64,000 nt of DNA from JAAXPZ01 sp965215705 (lineage in GTDB: Bacteria > Campylobacterota > Campylobacteria > Campylobacterales > Sulfurovaceae). The DNA lies in the NCBI GenBank assembly GCA_965215705.1, contig CBDCEE010000002.1:1-64000 (forward strand), in the 5' to 3' direction. The position numbers and the translations under genes were made by a program. Below the pieces are notes generated by a model that saw only the letters and a list, made by a program, of their open reading frames with translations, was not told the origin of the DNA and made no database searches. Shown here piece by piece: positions 24,956 to 32,562 of this stretch (positions are counted from its first letter, which is position 1; every line of letters starts with the position of its first letter).

Positions 24956-26215
24956 ATGGGAAATGCGCTAACTCAAAAAATCCTCATCACTTTGGGGTTC
25001 CTTTTTGCCTATAGAGTTTTAGCCTATATCCCTGTTCCAGGCGTTGACCTGGATGTGATCAAAAGCTTTTTTGATCAAAACTCAAACAATGGTTTGGGAC
25101 TCGCCAACATGTTTAGTGGTGGTGCGGTACAACGATTTTCTGTGATCTCCCTCGGTATTATGCCTTATATTACTGCCTCTATTGTCATGGAGCTTCTTGC
25201 AGCAACATTCCCTGCATTGGGTCAGATGAAAAAAGAGCGTGACGGTATGCAGAAATATATGCAGATCATCCGATACTTTACGATTTTCATTACTGTAGTA
25301 CAGGCAATTGGTGTCTCTATTGGTCTCCGTTCTATGGGCTCAGGAGGGCAGGGTGCGATCATGATTGATCAGACCACCTTTACCATTCTGGCAACCTTCT
25401 CGATGCTGACAGGCACAATGCTGTTGATGTGGATCGGTGAACAGATCACGCAAAAAGGTATAGGTAATGGTATCTCTCTCATCATCTTTGCTGGTATTGT
25501 CTCTGGGATACCAAGAGCAATAGGTAATACGATTACGTCTGTAAATGCAGGAACAATGAGCTTCCTTTCGGTAGTAGCGATCGCTGCGATCATGCTCGTA
25601 ACGATCCTGGCGATTATCTATGTGGAGCTTGGAGAGCGTAGGGTACCTATCAGTTACTCACGTAAAACGATCATGCAAAATCAAAACAAAAGAGTGATGA
25701 ACTATATTCCTGTACGTGTGAATATCTCAGGGGTTATTCCTCCGATCTTTGCAAGTGCTGTTTTGATGTTCCCACTGACAATGCTACAGGCAAGCACCAA
25801 CAGTACAGTCACTGCTATTGCAGACTTGCTGGCTCCTGGTGGTATCGTCTTTAATGTGGCGACATTCCTTATGATCATTTTCTTTGCATTCTTTTACGCA
25901 TCGATCCAGTTCAATGCGAAGGACATCGCAGACAACCTTAAGCGTCAGGGTGGATTCATTCCGGGTGTACGCCCAGGTGAACATACCAAAGAATTCCTCA
26001 ATGAGGTAGCCAGTAGATTGACCGTGACCGGTGCCATCTATTTGGCCATTATCTCGACAATACCATTTGCTATGATCAATGGCATGGGTGCCTCTTTTTA
26101 CTTCGGTGGAACAGCAGTACTGATCATTGTGCAGGTAGCACTTGATACTATGCGTAAGATCGAAGCACAGCGTACCATGAACCAATATGAAGTCCTAGGA
26201 AATGTAGGTCTCTAA
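24956..26215 (+). CDS. secY: Protein translocase subunit SecY
   Basis: Pore subunit of the SecYEG channel, ten membrane helices. GLANMFSGGAVQRFSVISLGIMPYITASI and the cytoplasmic loop containing RRVPISYSRK are typical; the C-terminal loop has GFIPGVRPGEHT. 419 aa versus 443 in E. coli. Its stop shares one base with the map start. Confidence 0.97.
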   Translation: MGNALTQKILITLGFLFAYRVLAYIPVPGVDLDVIKSFFDQNSNNGLGLANMFSGGAVQRFSVISLGIMPYITASIVMELLAATFPALGQMKKERDGMQKYMQIIRYFTIFITVVQAIGVSIGLRSMGSGGQGAIMIDQTTFTILATFSMLTGTMLLMWIGEQITQKGIGNGISLIIFAGIVSGIPRAIGNTITSVNAGTMSFLSVVAIAAIMLVTILAIIYVELGERRVPISYSRKTIMQNQNKRVMNYIPVRVNISGVIPPIFASAVLMFPLTMLQASTNSTVTAIADLLAPGGIVFNVATFLMIIFFAFFYASIQFNAKDIADNLKRQGGFIPGVRPGEHTKEFLNEVASRLTVTGAIYLAIISTIPFAMINGMGASFYFGGTAVLIIVQVALDTMRKIEAQRTMNQYEVLGNVGL

Positions 26216-26970
26216 TGGCGATTGCACTTCGCAAGCCCGACGAAATCGAGAAGCTGCGTGCAGCTGGCTCGATCGTTGGCAAAACACTCAATCATCTACA
26301 CACTATTGTCAAGCCCGGTATGACCCTTAAAGAGATAGACAGCATAGGTGAAGCATTTCTGAGAGACCTTGGCGCTGAGCCCTCTTTTTTAGGACTTTAT
26401 GGGTTTACAGGCTCGGTATGTACTTCACTGAATGAAGTCTGTATTCATGGGGTACCGGATGAAACAGTTGTGCAAGAAGGGGATATTCTGGGATTGGATA
26501 TCGGTACCAAACTGGATGGCTACTATGGGGATGCTGCGATCACGATGGCAGTGGGTAAGATCTCTGCGGGAGATGAGGCACTGATCGCTTGCTCCAAAGA
26601 TGCACTCTATCATGCGATAGAGAGTATTCGTGAAGGTATGCGATTCAAGGAGCTTACCAAGGTACTGGAGGATTTTATCACTGACAGAGGCTTTATCCCG
26701 CTTCGTGACTACTGTGGGCATGGTATCGGTACAAAGCCACATGATGAGCCCAATATTCCTAATTATCTTGAGGGCAAACCTAAGCAAGGTCCCAAGATTA
26801 AAAATGGTATGGTCTTCTGCCTGGAGCCGATGGTCTGCCAAAAGAGTGGTACTCCTCTATTGCTGGAGGATAAGTGGTCTGTACTGAGCGATGACGGCCT
26901 TAGAACGAGTCATTATGAACATCAAGTGGCTGTAGTAAACGGCAGAGCAGTGATCTTGACAGAAGCATAG
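26215..26970 (+). CDS. map: Methionine aminopeptidase, type I
   Basis: Removes the initiator Met from nascent proteins. The dinuclear metal ligands are all visible: Asp in LGLDIGTKLDGYYGDAAITM (two), His in GHGIGTKPHDEPNIPN, Glu in VFCLEPMV, and Glu in SHYEHQVAV. 251 aa. One-base overlap with secY. A short spacer follows before infA. Confidence 0.96.
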   Translation: MAIALRKPDEIEKLRAAGSIVGKTLNHLHTIVKPGMTLKEIDSIGEAFLRDLGAEPSFLGLYGFTGSVCTSLNEVCIHGVPDETVVQEGDILGLDIGTKLDGYYGDAAITMAVGKISAGDEALIACSKDALYHAIESIREGMRFKELTKVLEDFITDRGFIPLRDYCGHGIGTKPHDEPNIPNYLEGKPKQGPKIKNGMVFCLEPMVCQKSGTPLLLEDKWSVLSDDGLRTSHYEHQVAVVNGRAVILTEA

Positions 26971-26997
26971 CTTCACGATAGATACACAATATGTGGA

Positions 26998-27003
26998 TAT
27001 AAC
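26998..27003 (+). promoter_or_regulatory. Candidate -10 box for infA
   Basis: TATAAC in GGATATAACATTT, 19 nt before the infA ATG. It could give infA a promoter separate from the spc operon. Confidence 0.3.
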
Positions 27004-27021
27004 ATTTAAAAAAGGAACACA

Positions 27022-27240
27022 ATGGCAAAAGATGATGTAATTGAGATCGATGGCAAAGTGGTGGAGGCATTACCGAATGCCACTTTTAGGGTAGAGCTTG
27101 AGAATGGACACGTAATCCTCTGCCATATTGCAGGTAAGATGCGTATGCACTATATCAAGATCCTTCCAGGAGATAAAGTCAAAGTAGAACTGACACCTTA
27201 TAGTCTTGATAAGGGACGTATCACCTTTAGATACAAATAG
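27022..27240 (+). CDS. infA: Translation initiation factor IF-1
   Basis: OB-fold factor that blocks the A site during initiation. MAKDDVIEIDGKVVEALPNATFRVELENGHVILCHIAGKMR in pieces is diagnostic. 72 aa, invariant length. It is normally followed by rpmJ; here a convergent acyl-CoA synthetase gene intervenes. Confidence 0.97.
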   Translation: MAKDDVIEIDGKVVEALPNATFRVELENGHVILCHIAGKMRMHYIKILPGDKVKVELTPYSLDKGRITFRYK

Positions 27241-27262
27241 TACTTAGCAACCTTGAGGGTAT

Positions 27263-27293
27263 GTGCCCTTTGGCTGAGACATGTGCTCAGGGT
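27263..27293. terminator. Hairpin between convergent infA and acyl-CoA synthetase genes
   Basis: CTGAG and CTCAG pair around an ACATGTG loop, with an outer AACC / GGTT pairing. It sits in the 61-bp spacer between two convergent stop codons and could end transcription from either side. No strong U-tract. Confidence 0.35.
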
Positions 27294-27301
27294 TGTACTG
27301 C

Positions 27302-29191
27302 TTATTTTAATAATCTATCGATTACTTCTCGATATTTTTTCTCAATCACATGCCGTTTTTTCTTGAAAGTATTGGTCGATTCCGTACCTATTTTAAATTC
27401 TTCGTCCAAGAAATGAATATTCTGAAGCTTTTCAAAAGGCTTGAATCCCTTTTTATAATCAAGTAGCTCATTCATGTCTTTTTTAATCTTTGCTACGATT
27501 TTTTTATCCTCTTTAATACCATCTATAGAGTGTATCGCTTTCTGGAAGTGTTCCTGGACATAAGCTTTGAGGCTATCTAGATCTGGAACGATGAGGGCAC
27601 CGAGACCTTTTTTGTCCTGTCCTACCAACATAGCATCTGAGACGAAGGGCAACATAGAGATCGTAGATTCGATACGGCTGGGATCCACATTTTCACCATT
27701 GGCCAGTACGATGATCTCCTTGGAGCGACCTGTGATGACCAACTCTTTGCGTACAGTAAACTTGCCCAGATCTCCAGTCTTGAGATAGCCATCATCTGTG
27801 AATGCTTTTTCATTCTCCTCTTCATTGAGATAGTAGCCGGGGGTGACCTGATCTCCTTTGACGAGTATCTCTCCTACTTCTCCTGGAGAGAGGTCTTCTC
27901 CTGCATCATTAACGATACGCAGATCGGTACCTTCTACAGCTGGTCCCAGTGTACCAAAGGTATTGCAGTTTAGTGCACGTCCTGCGATGGCGGGAGCACA
28001 CTCAGTCATGCCGTAGGCATTGACGATACGGATACCGATTGCATCGATCCACTCATCGATAAACTCAGGCAGTGAGCCTCCTCCGCTGATTGCCAGACGT
28101 AGTCTCCCGCCAAACTTCTCCTGCACTGCCTGAAGTTTCTTCTTGGCAAAGAGATTGAGCGGGTAGAGAGGAATAAGCTGAAGAATAGTCGTAAAACGCT
28201 TGAGCCGAGAAGAGAAAAAGTGCTCTTCTTTGAATCTGGGTAGCTCATCATTGAGTACCCGCATGAGCGTATTGTATTTTGCAGAGATCGCTACAAGTTT
28301 TTTGAAGATCTTGGCTTTTTTTGGGTTTTGTTTCTGCAGAGTGTTGTTGATCTTGGTATGCATGGACTCCCAGAGTCTGGGTACGGTGGCTACCAGTGTA
28401 GGTTTGTACTCTTCCAGATCCTTGGCAAAAGTTTTGATAGTAGAGTAGACTGTACAGCAGCCCTGTGCGATCGCCACATACTCTACTGCCCTCTCAAAGA
28501 TATGCCAGGAGGGGAGGATAGAGACCCAGAGATCATCAGGTTTGAGATCGATGAGATCTGGGATGACCTTAAGATTGTGCATGATGTTTTTGTGGGTGAG
28601 GATCACCCCTTTGGGTTTACCGGTGGTGCCGGAAGTATAGATGATCGTAAAGGTGTCTTCTGTGGTCAGGTTTTCTCTCAGGGCATAGAATTCTGTGATC
28701 TCATTTTCATAGATCTCTCGGTGCTTGAGTAGGTCTTGGTAAGAGTAGATATTGGCAAAAAGGGTATGTAGTTTCTCTGCTTCGATGACAAAGATCCCTT
28801 TGAGCTTGAGTGTCTCCAGCATCTCTTTGTGCTCACCGTAGAGTACTTCACTCTCCAATATGAGAAAGTCTGCTTCCGCATGGGTGAGGATAAACTCCAA
28901 CTCCTGCGTGGGAGTATCACTACCTCTGGGGATACTGATTGCTCCCAGAGAGATGAGTGCCAGATCCGTAACGATCCATGCATAGCGATTGTCACAGAGG
29001 AACATGACTTTGCTGGCTTTTTTGACACCTCTTGCTTTAAATGCACGGGAGAGGATCAGTACATCTTCAAAAAGCTTCTCATAGCTTACCTCAAACTGTT
29101 GACCCTCTACCTTGTAGATGAAGGCTGTATGGTCTTTATATGTTTCATAGCTGTTGATAAATGTGGCAAAGAGTGTGTTGTTGGTTTCCAT
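27302..29191 (-). CDS. Long-chain acyl-CoA synthetase (AMP-binding family), inserted in the ribosomal gene run
   Basis: Activates fatty acids to acyl-CoA via acyl-AMP. The AMP-binding P-loop is TIIYTSGTTGKPKGVIL (about residue 185). AYGMTECAP (about 390) and GYLKTGDLGKF (about 470), with the later Lys in the C-terminal lid, are typical of the large FAA1-like class. 629 aa. It lies on the opposite strand between infA and rpmJ, which are neighbours in relatives. A TATAAT lies only 5 nt before the ATG and no ribosome binding site is visible, so the message may be leaderless. A second acyl-CoA ligase is at 41.9 kb. Confidence 0.88.
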   Translation of the reverse strand: METNNTLFATFINSYETYKDHTAFIYKVEGQQFEVSYEKLFEDVLILSRAFKARGVKKASKVMFLCDNRYAWIVTDLALISLGAISIPRGSDTPTQELEFILTHAEADFLILESEVLYGEHKEMLETLKLKGIFVIEAEKLHTLFANIYSYQDLLKHREIYENEITEFYALRENLTTEDTFTIIYTSGTTGKPKGVILTHKNIMHNLKVIPDLIDLKPDDLWVSILPSWHIFERAVEYVAIAQGCCTVYSTIKTFAKDLEEYKPTLVATVPRLWESMHTKINNTLQKQNPKKAKIFKKLVAISAKYNTLMRVLNDELPRFKEEHFFSSRLKRFTTILQLIPLYPLNLFAKKKLQAVQEKFGGRLRLAISGGGSLPEFIDEWIDAIGIRIVNAYGMTECAPAIAGRALNCNTFGTLGPAVEGTDLRIVNDAGEDLSPGEVGEILVKGDQVTPGYYLNEEENEKAFTDDGYLKTGDLGKFTVRKELVITGRSKEIIVLANGENVDPSRIESTISMLPFVSDAMLVGQDKKGLGALIVPDLDSLKAYVQEHFQKAIHSIDGIKEDKKIVAKIKKDMNELLDYKKGFKPFEKLQNIHFLDEEFKIGTESTNTFKKKRHVIEKKYREVIDRLLK

Positions 29192-29196
29192 AGAGT

Positions 29197-29202
29197 ATTA
29201 TA
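29197..29202 (-). promoter_or_regulatory. Predicted -10 box directly before the acyl-CoA synthetase start
   Basis: TATAAT on the minus strand, 5 nt upstream of the ATG at 29191. A transcript from it would begin at or within a few nt of the start codon. No Shine-Dalgarno sequence lies in between. Confidence 0.4.
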
Positions 29203-29285
29203 GCTATCGTAGTTTAAAGGAGCCGACAATGGGCACCATAGATAAAAAAAACTATCTCATCAGATAAAATTAATCACTATTTCGA

Positions 29286-29291
29286 TATAAT
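29286..29291 (+). promoter_or_regulatory. Predicted promoter of the rpmJ-rplQ (alpha) operon
   Basis: TATAAT in TTCGATATAATCC, followed by a leader of about 150 nt before rpmJ. The leader contains GCGTG / CACGC pairing over a long range and a short hairpin at 29406-29423 (AGACTT / AAGTCT). It is needed because the acyl-CoA synthetase gene separates this operon from infA. Confidence 0.5.
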
Positions 29292-29450
29292 CCTCCTCCC
29301 TATCGCAAAAAGGTAGTGGAAAACTGCGTGAAGAATCTTTGATTAAGTAGCACTGATTACTCAAGGATTGGTAGGACAACACATCGTCATACCACGCAAA
29401 AATACAGACTTTATTTGAAGTCTTAGGTGCAAAAATATACAGGAGTAACC

Positions 29451-29564
29451 ATGAAGGTTAGACCATCAGTTAAAAAAATGTGCGATGATTGTCAAGTGAT
29501 CAAGCGCAAGGGTATCGTCAGAGTGATTTGTAAAAATCCAAAACATAAACAGAGACAAGGATAA
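29451..29564 (+). CDS. rpmJ: 50S ribosomal protein L36, zinc-binding type
   Basis: 37-residue protein: MKVRPSVKKMCDDCQVIKRK, then VRVICKNPKHKQRQG. The CxxC...C....H zinc ligands are intact, so this is the zinc-containing form. CAGGAG lies 6 nt before the ATG. rpsM starts 2 nt after its stop. Confidence 0.96.
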   Translation: MKVRPSVKKMCDDCQVIKRKGIVRVICKNPKHKQRQG

Positions 29565-29566
29565 GT

Positions 29567-29929
29567 ATGGCACGTATAGCAGGTGTTGATTTGCCTAAGA
29601 AAAAGAGAATGGAGTATGCACTGACTTATATTTTTGGTATCGGTCTGCATAGTTCAAGAAAGATTCTTGATGCAACTGGCGTTGATTATAACAAAAGAGT
29701 CCATGAGCTCACAGATGCGGAAGCGGCAACGATCCGTAATGAGATCCAAGAAAACTTTATGGTGGAGGGAGACCTCAGAAAGAAAGTAATGTTGGATATC
29801 AAATCATTGATGGACCTTGGTAGTTATAGAGGACTTAGACACAGAAGAGGACTTCCTGTTCGTGGTCAAAAAACGAAGACAAATGCGCGTACCAGAAAAG
29901 GTAAGCGTAAAACAGTCGGCGCGGCGTAA
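29567..29929 (+). CDS. rpsM: 30S ribosomal protein S13
   Basis: Head protein contacting the P-site tRNA. MARIAGVDLPKKKRMEYALTYIFGIG and GLRHRRGLPVRGQKTKTNARTRKG in pieces are diagnostic. 120 aa. Confidence 0.97.
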   Translation: MARIAGVDLPKKKRMEYALTYIFGIGLHSSRKILDATGVDYNKRVHELTDAEAATIRNEIQENFMVEGDLRKKVMLDIKSLMDLGSYRGLRHRRGLPVRGQKTKTNARTRKGKRKTVGAA

Positions 29930-29943
29930 GGGAGTAGAATCAG

Positions 29944-30318
29944 ATGGCTAAGAAAAAATCAAAAAAGAATATTGCTAAAGGTGTAGTGTATGTTGCTGCT
30001 ACCTTTAACAATACTGTAATCACAGTTACCGATGAGATGGGAAATGTCCTTGCATGGAGCAGTGCCGGTGCACTAGGCTTCAAAGGAAGTAAGAAATCCA
30101 CACCGTTTGCAGCACAAGAGGCTGTAGAGGATGCAATGGCAAAAGCCAAAGAGCATGGCATCAAAGAGGTAGGTATCAAAGTACAGGGACCTGGTTCCGG
30201 TAGGGATACTGCTGTCAAGGCGATCGGTGCGATAGAGGGAATCAGAGTCTATTTCCTTAAAGATATCACACCGCTTCCTCACAATGGATGTAGACCTCCT
30301 AAGAAGAGAAGAGTATAA
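29944..30318 (+). CDS. rpsK: 30S ribosomal protein S11
   Basis: Platform protein at the E-site mRNA exit. VYVAATFNNTVITVTDEMGN and HNGCRPPKKRRV are diagnostic. 124 aa. A 93-bp spacer with a hairpin and promoter-like box separates it from rpsD. Confidence 0.97.
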   Translation: MAKKKSKKNIAKGVVYVAATFNNTVITVTDEMGNVLAWSSAGALGFKGSKKSTPFAAQEAVEDAMAKAKEHGIKEVGIKVQGPGSGRDTAVKAIGAIEGIRVYFLKDITPLPHNGCRPPKKRRV

Positions 30319-30356
30319 ATTAGTAATTAGTAATGAGATATTAGTAATTGCGGGTT

Positions 30357-30382
30357 GCATTGCATGGCAATGCTTTTATAAT
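30357..30382 (+). promoter_or_regulatory. Hairpin plus -10-like box in the rpsK-rpsD spacer
   Basis: A perfect 7-bp stem GCATTGC-ATG-GCAATGC (30357-30373) is followed by TTTT and an overlapping TATAAT (30377-30382). The hairpin with T-run could attenuate upstream transcription, while TATAAT could start a new rpsD-rpoA-rplQ transcript. Three TTAGTAAT-like repeats lie just upstream (30319-30350). Confidence 0.4.
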
Positions 30383-30411
30383 ATAGAACATAGAGTATAA
30401 AAGGTAATAAG

Positions 30412-31038
30412 ATGTCAAGATATACAGGGCCCGTAGAGAAACTTGAGAGACGACTAGGTGTAGACCTTGGTCTCAAAGGTGAAAGAAGATTGGCTGGTAA
30501 AAGTGCGCTAGAGAAGCGTCCTTATGCACCAGGTCAACACGGACAGAGAAGAACGAAACTAAGTGAGTATGGTCAGCAGCTTCAAGAGAAGCAGAAGGCT
30601 AGATTTATGTATGGTGTGGGTGAAAAGCAGTTTAGAGCATTGTACAAAGAGGCGAACAGAAGAGAAGGTAATACCGGTTCTGTTCTGATCCAGTTGCTTG
30701 AGCAGAGACTTGACAATGTGGTATACAGAATGGGATTTGCAAGTACGAGAGCATTTGCAAGACAGCTTGTCAACCACGGACATATCCTTGTGAACGGGAT
30801 GAGAGTGGATATCCCTTCTTTCCGTGTCAAAGCGGGAGATAAAGTAGAAGTGCGTGAAAAAAGCAAGAACAATGTGCAGATTGTCAGAGCGATGGAGCTG
30901 ACAAATCAAACAGGTATGGTTGAGTGGGTAGATGTTGAAAAAGAGAAACTTTTCGGACTCTTTACCCGTATTCCAGAGAGAGATGAGGTATCGATCCCAG
31001 TTGAAGAGCGTTTGATTGTCGAACTTTACTCCAAATAA
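30412..31038 (+). CDS. rpsD: 30S ribosomal protein S4
   Basis: Primary 16S rRNA-binding protein with an S4 RNA-binding domain (LDNVVYRMGFASTRAFARQLVNHGHILVNG in pieces, about residues 100-135). 208 aa. S4 represses alpha operons in E. coli. The hairpin just upstream of its gene is a possible control site, by inference only. Confidence 0.97.
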   Translation: MSRYTGPVEKLERRLGVDLGLKGERRLAGKSALEKRPYAPGQHGQRRTKLSEYGQQLQEKQKARFMYGVGEKQFRALYKEANRREGNTGSVLIQLLEQRLDNVVYRMGFASTRAFARQLVNHGHILVNGMRVDIPSFRVKAGDKVEVREKSKNNVQIVRAMELTNQTGMVEWVDVEKEKLFGLFTRIPERDEVSIPVEERLIVELYSK

Positions 31039-31061
31039 TTTATAAAGCAAAGGGCTAGCAC

Positions 31062-32063
31062 ATGAAGAAAATAAAAGTCGCGCCGTTTTTGCCTAGCGAG
31101 GTAGAGGTTAACGAAATTAGTGAGACAAGAGCTGAGGTAATCGCTTATCCTTTCGAGGATGGCTATGCGGTGACATTGGCACACCCACTAAGAAGATTGG
31201 TACTGGGTAGCTCTATAGGGTATGCACCTATCTCTCTCAAGATTGAGGGTGCTGCACATGAGTTTGATTCGGTAAGAGGGATGCATGAAGACGTCGCTGT
31301 CTTTATCATTAACCTTAAAAGTATCCGATTTAAGATCAAGGATGAGCTCGATAGAGTGACTGTAAACTATAGTTTCCAGGGACCTAGAGAGATCGTTGCT
31401 TCAGATTTGAACAATGATCAGATCGAGGTAATCAATGGTGATGTTTTACTCGCTACTCTCAATGAGGATGCGGAGCTTAACTTTACTGTAGAGATCGCCA
31501 AGGGTATCGGATATGTACCGAGTGAGAACCTCAGAGAGGATGTAGACAGCGAAGCGATCGCACTGGATGCTTTCTTTACTCCGGTAAGAAAAGCAAACTA
31601 TAAGATCGAGAATGTACTTGTAGAGGATAACCCTAACTATGAGAAGATCATTTTTGATATTGAGACAGATGGACAGATTACACCAGTAGAGGCATTTACC
31701 AATGCTTTGGAGACGATGAGCAAACAGCTTTCTGTCTTTAATGGTGTCTTGGATATCGATCTTGATAGTGCTCCGGTAAGAAAAGCCTCTAACAGCAATG
31801 AGCTCAAAGCGTATCTGGTCAGTGTAGATGCACTTGGACTCAGCGCCAGAAGCTTTAACTCACTGGATCGTGCCGGTATTAAGTACCTGGGAGAGCTGGT
31901 ATTGATGAGTTCAAATGAGCTAAAAAATATCAAAAATCTTGGTAAAAAATCGCTAGATGAGATACAAGAATGCCTTACAGAGCATGGTTTCGGAAAAGAT
32001 TCTGAGCTAGAAGATACTGTAAGAGTGAATCTTGTTAAAAAATTAGAACAACTAAAAGCATAA
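31062..32063 (+). CDS. rpoA: RNA polymerase alpha subunit
   Basis: The N-terminal domain (residues about 1-235) assembles the enzyme: YPFEDGYAVTLAHPLRRLVLGS and EGAAHEFDSVRGMHEDV. The C-terminal domain (about 255-320) binds UP elements and activators: LGLSARSFNSLDRAGIKYLGELV, then IKNLGKKSLDEIQECL. 333 aa, normal length. Confidence 0.97.
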   Translation: MKKIKVAPFLPSEVEVNEISETRAEVIAYPFEDGYAVTLAHPLRRLVLGSSIGYAPISLKIEGAAHEFDSVRGMHEDVAVFIINLKSIRFKIKDELDRVTVNYSFQGPREIVASDLNNDQIEVINGDVLLATLNEDAELNFTVEIAKGIGYVPSENLREDVDSEAIALDAFFTPVRKANYKIENVLVEDNPNYEKIIFDIETDGQITPVEAFTNALETMSKQLSVFNGVLDIDLDSAPVRKASNSNELKAYLVSVDALGLSARSFNSLDRAGIKYLGELVLMSSNELKNIKNLGKKSLDEIQECLTEHGFGKDSELEDTVRVNLVKKLEQLKA

Positions 32064-32072
32064 AGGACACCC

Positions 32073-32423
32073 ATGAGACATAGACATGGATATCGTAAGC
32101 TGAATAGAACATCAGCACATAGAGCGGCACTGCTCAAAAACCTTGCTATTGCTATGACAGAGCATGGTAAGATCGAAACAACAGTTGCCAAAGCCAAAGA
32201 GCTTAGAAAGTATTATGAGAAGCTCATTACTAAAGCAGCACCTGGGGATTCAAATGCACACAGAGCAATCTTTGCAATGCTCCAGTGTAAAGTATCTACC
32301 AACAAGCTGGTCAATGAAGTTGCACCTCAATATGCGGAGAGAAACGGTGGATATACACGTATCATCAAAACCCGTATCCGTAAAGGTGATGCAACCCCAA
32401 TGGCGATCATTGAACTTGTCTAA
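32073..32423 (+). CDS. rplQ: 50S ribosomal protein L17
   Basis: MRHRHGYRKLNRTSAHRAALLKNLAIAM is diagnostic; the tail GGYTRIIKTRIRKGDATPMAIIELV is complete. 116 aa. Last gene of the alpha operon, followed by a strong hairpin. Confidence 0.97.
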   Translation: MRHRHGYRKLNRTSAHRAALLKNLAIAMTEHGKIETTVAKAKELRKYYEKLITKAAPGDSNAHRAIFAMLQCKVSTNKLVNEVAPQYAERNGGYTRIIKTRIRKGDATPMAIIELV

Positions 32424-32444
32424 GTTCTGATCTCCACTGTTTTA

Positions 32445-32486
32445 TTGCGAACACTGCAAGGCTTTTTGCCTTGATCTGTGTTGCAA
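32445..32486 (+). terminator. Terminator hairpin after rplQ
   Basis: A nested inverted repeat: inner CAAGGC / GCCTTG with a TTTTT loop, outer AACAC / GTGTT, and outermost TTGC / GCAA. It lies 22 bp after the rplQ stop and ends the ribosomal superoperon. Confidence 0.65.
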
Positions 32487-32546
32487 ATCTTTCTATCCTT
32501 ACACTACTTCTTGATTTTCCTCTTTTATATTCTAAAGTAAATTTGA

Positions 32547-32552
32547 TATACT
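32547..32552 (+). promoter_or_regulatory. Candidate extended -10 box of the sensor kinase gene
   Basis: TGATATACT, with TATACT at 32547-32552, ends only 10 nt before the ATG at 32563. The start codon has no visible ribosome binding site, so the mRNA would have a very short leader or none. Confidence 0.35.
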
Positions 32553-32562
32553 GTCTCTATTC

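Noticed and set aside
29300..29450. Possible tRNA or riboswitch in the rpmJ leader
   Set aside because: Short complementary segments exist, but no cloverleaf or known riboswitch core could be drawn.
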